Source of the DNA: Massilia sp. Leaf139
Lineage (GTDB): Bacteria > Pseudomonadota > Gammaproteobacteria > Burkholderiales > Burkholderiaceae_D
Direction: 5' to 3'
Length of the DNA stretch: 64,000 nt
Assembly (NCBI RefSeq): GCF_001424165.1
Contig: NZ_LMOJ01000025.1
Location: forward strand, 330,134 to 394,133
Shown here: piece by piece, positions 63,708-64,000 of the stretch
Position numbering within the stretch: the first letter of the stretch is position 1
How the letters are laid out: every line of letters starts with the position of its first letter
The notes under the pieces: generated by a model
Database searches by the model: none
What the model was told of the DNA's origin: nothing
What the model saw: only the letters and a program-made list of their open reading frames with translations
Translations under genes and position numbers: made by a program

Positions 63708-64000
63708 ATGGACGCCGTTCTCAGTTTCACCCGCTTGCAAGACCTGATCGACCGCGATGCGCTGAAGGATAAGCGCGTCTTCATCCGCGCCGACCTGAAT
63801 GTGCCGCAGGATGACAACGGCAACATCACCGAAGACACCCGCATCCGCGCTTCCATCCCCGCCATCCAGGCGGCCGTGAAAGCCGGCGCCGCCGTCATGG
63901 TGACCTCGCACCTGGGCCGCCCGACCGAGGGTGAATTCAAGCCGGAAGACACGCTGGCGCCGGTCGCCGCGCGCCTCTCCGAACTGCTCGGCCAGCCGGT
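63708..64000 (+). CDS. pgk: phosphoglycerate kinase, 5' part
   Basis: Glycolytic enzyme making ATP from 1,3-bisphosphoglycerate; only the first 97 codons are in the window. The N-terminal domain shows [24 protein letters not shown] and [15 protein letters not shown], with the substrate-binding Asp, Asn and Arg residues. A TAGAAT box lies at 63669, about 39 nt before the ATG, possibly the -10. The gene continues beyond the right edge. Confidence 0.95.
   Translation, partial: MDAVLSFTRLQDLIDRDALKDKRVFIRADLNVPQDDNGNITEDTRIRASIPAIQAAVKAGAAVMVTSHLGRPTEGEFKPEDTLAPVAARLSELLGQP

Overview
High-GC proteobacterial chromosome segment. Protein similarity and gene order (hemH-grpE-dnaK-dnaJ, nadK-recN, hda-HAD-pcnB-folK-panB, recA-recX, sucCD next to pilin genes) point to a betaproteobacterium of the family Oxalobacteraceae, most like Massilia, Telluria or Duganella. 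This assignment is recalled family knowledge, not a database search. Almost everything is housekeeping. I see no rRNA, tRNA, prophage, integrase, IS transposase or CRISPR array.

Layout. 1-4.7 kb: a HAF-repeat lipoprotein cut by the window edge, ribB under an FMN riboswitch, glyoxalase I, OsmC, and a DUF3667 membrane protein. 4.7-9.8 kb: nadK-recN behind a perfect LexA box, a GGDEF protein, ohr. 9.9-16.6 kb: hemH and the heat-shock genes grpE, dnaK, dnaJ with sigma-32-type promoters, then carbonic anhydrase and a MazG-like gene. 16.8-23.7 kb: a lipoprotein esterase, gabD, a periplasmic 5-hydroxyisourate hydrolase and an HbpS-like protein, divergent from a CusRS/HprRS-like two-component pair. 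23.7-29.6 kb: a gamma-glutamyl putrescine pathway (puuD, puuA, aminotransferase, Na+/solute symporter) whose aldehyde dehydrogenase puuC survives only as a 5' fragment. 29.7-36 kb: thpR, panB, DUF486, folK, pcnB, HAD phosphatase, hda, divergent from purM. 36-40.3 kb: two tandem S9 peptidase paralogues, the second with two single-base frameshifts in G runs. 40.4-46.4 kb: PPi-type phosphofructokinase and an overlapping operon of response regulator, sensor kinase, DUF4212 subunit and large symporter. 46.4-54.8 kb: recA-recX with a LexA box, an Abi-family HEPN protein with a divergently encoded structured RNA candidate, sucCD, two tandem type IV pilins (the first behind a sigma-54 promoter) and a PilZ protein. 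54.8-64 kb: a third S9 peptidase, moaC, a BepA-like protease, hydrolases, azlCD and the 5' end of pgk.

Two dispersed repeat families fill many intergenic gaps. Family A (three copies, about 95-105 bp) keeps a core of about 70 bp but has copy-specific flanking arms that still pair with each other. Family B is built from GTAGGGTGGGC / GCCCACCCTAC palindromes, sometimes in longer composite units, and one remnant lies beside the puuC break. The most interesting candidate systems are the Abi protein with its RNA, the symporter/two-component operon with EF-hand-like loops in both symporter and sensor, and the structure-conserving repeats.
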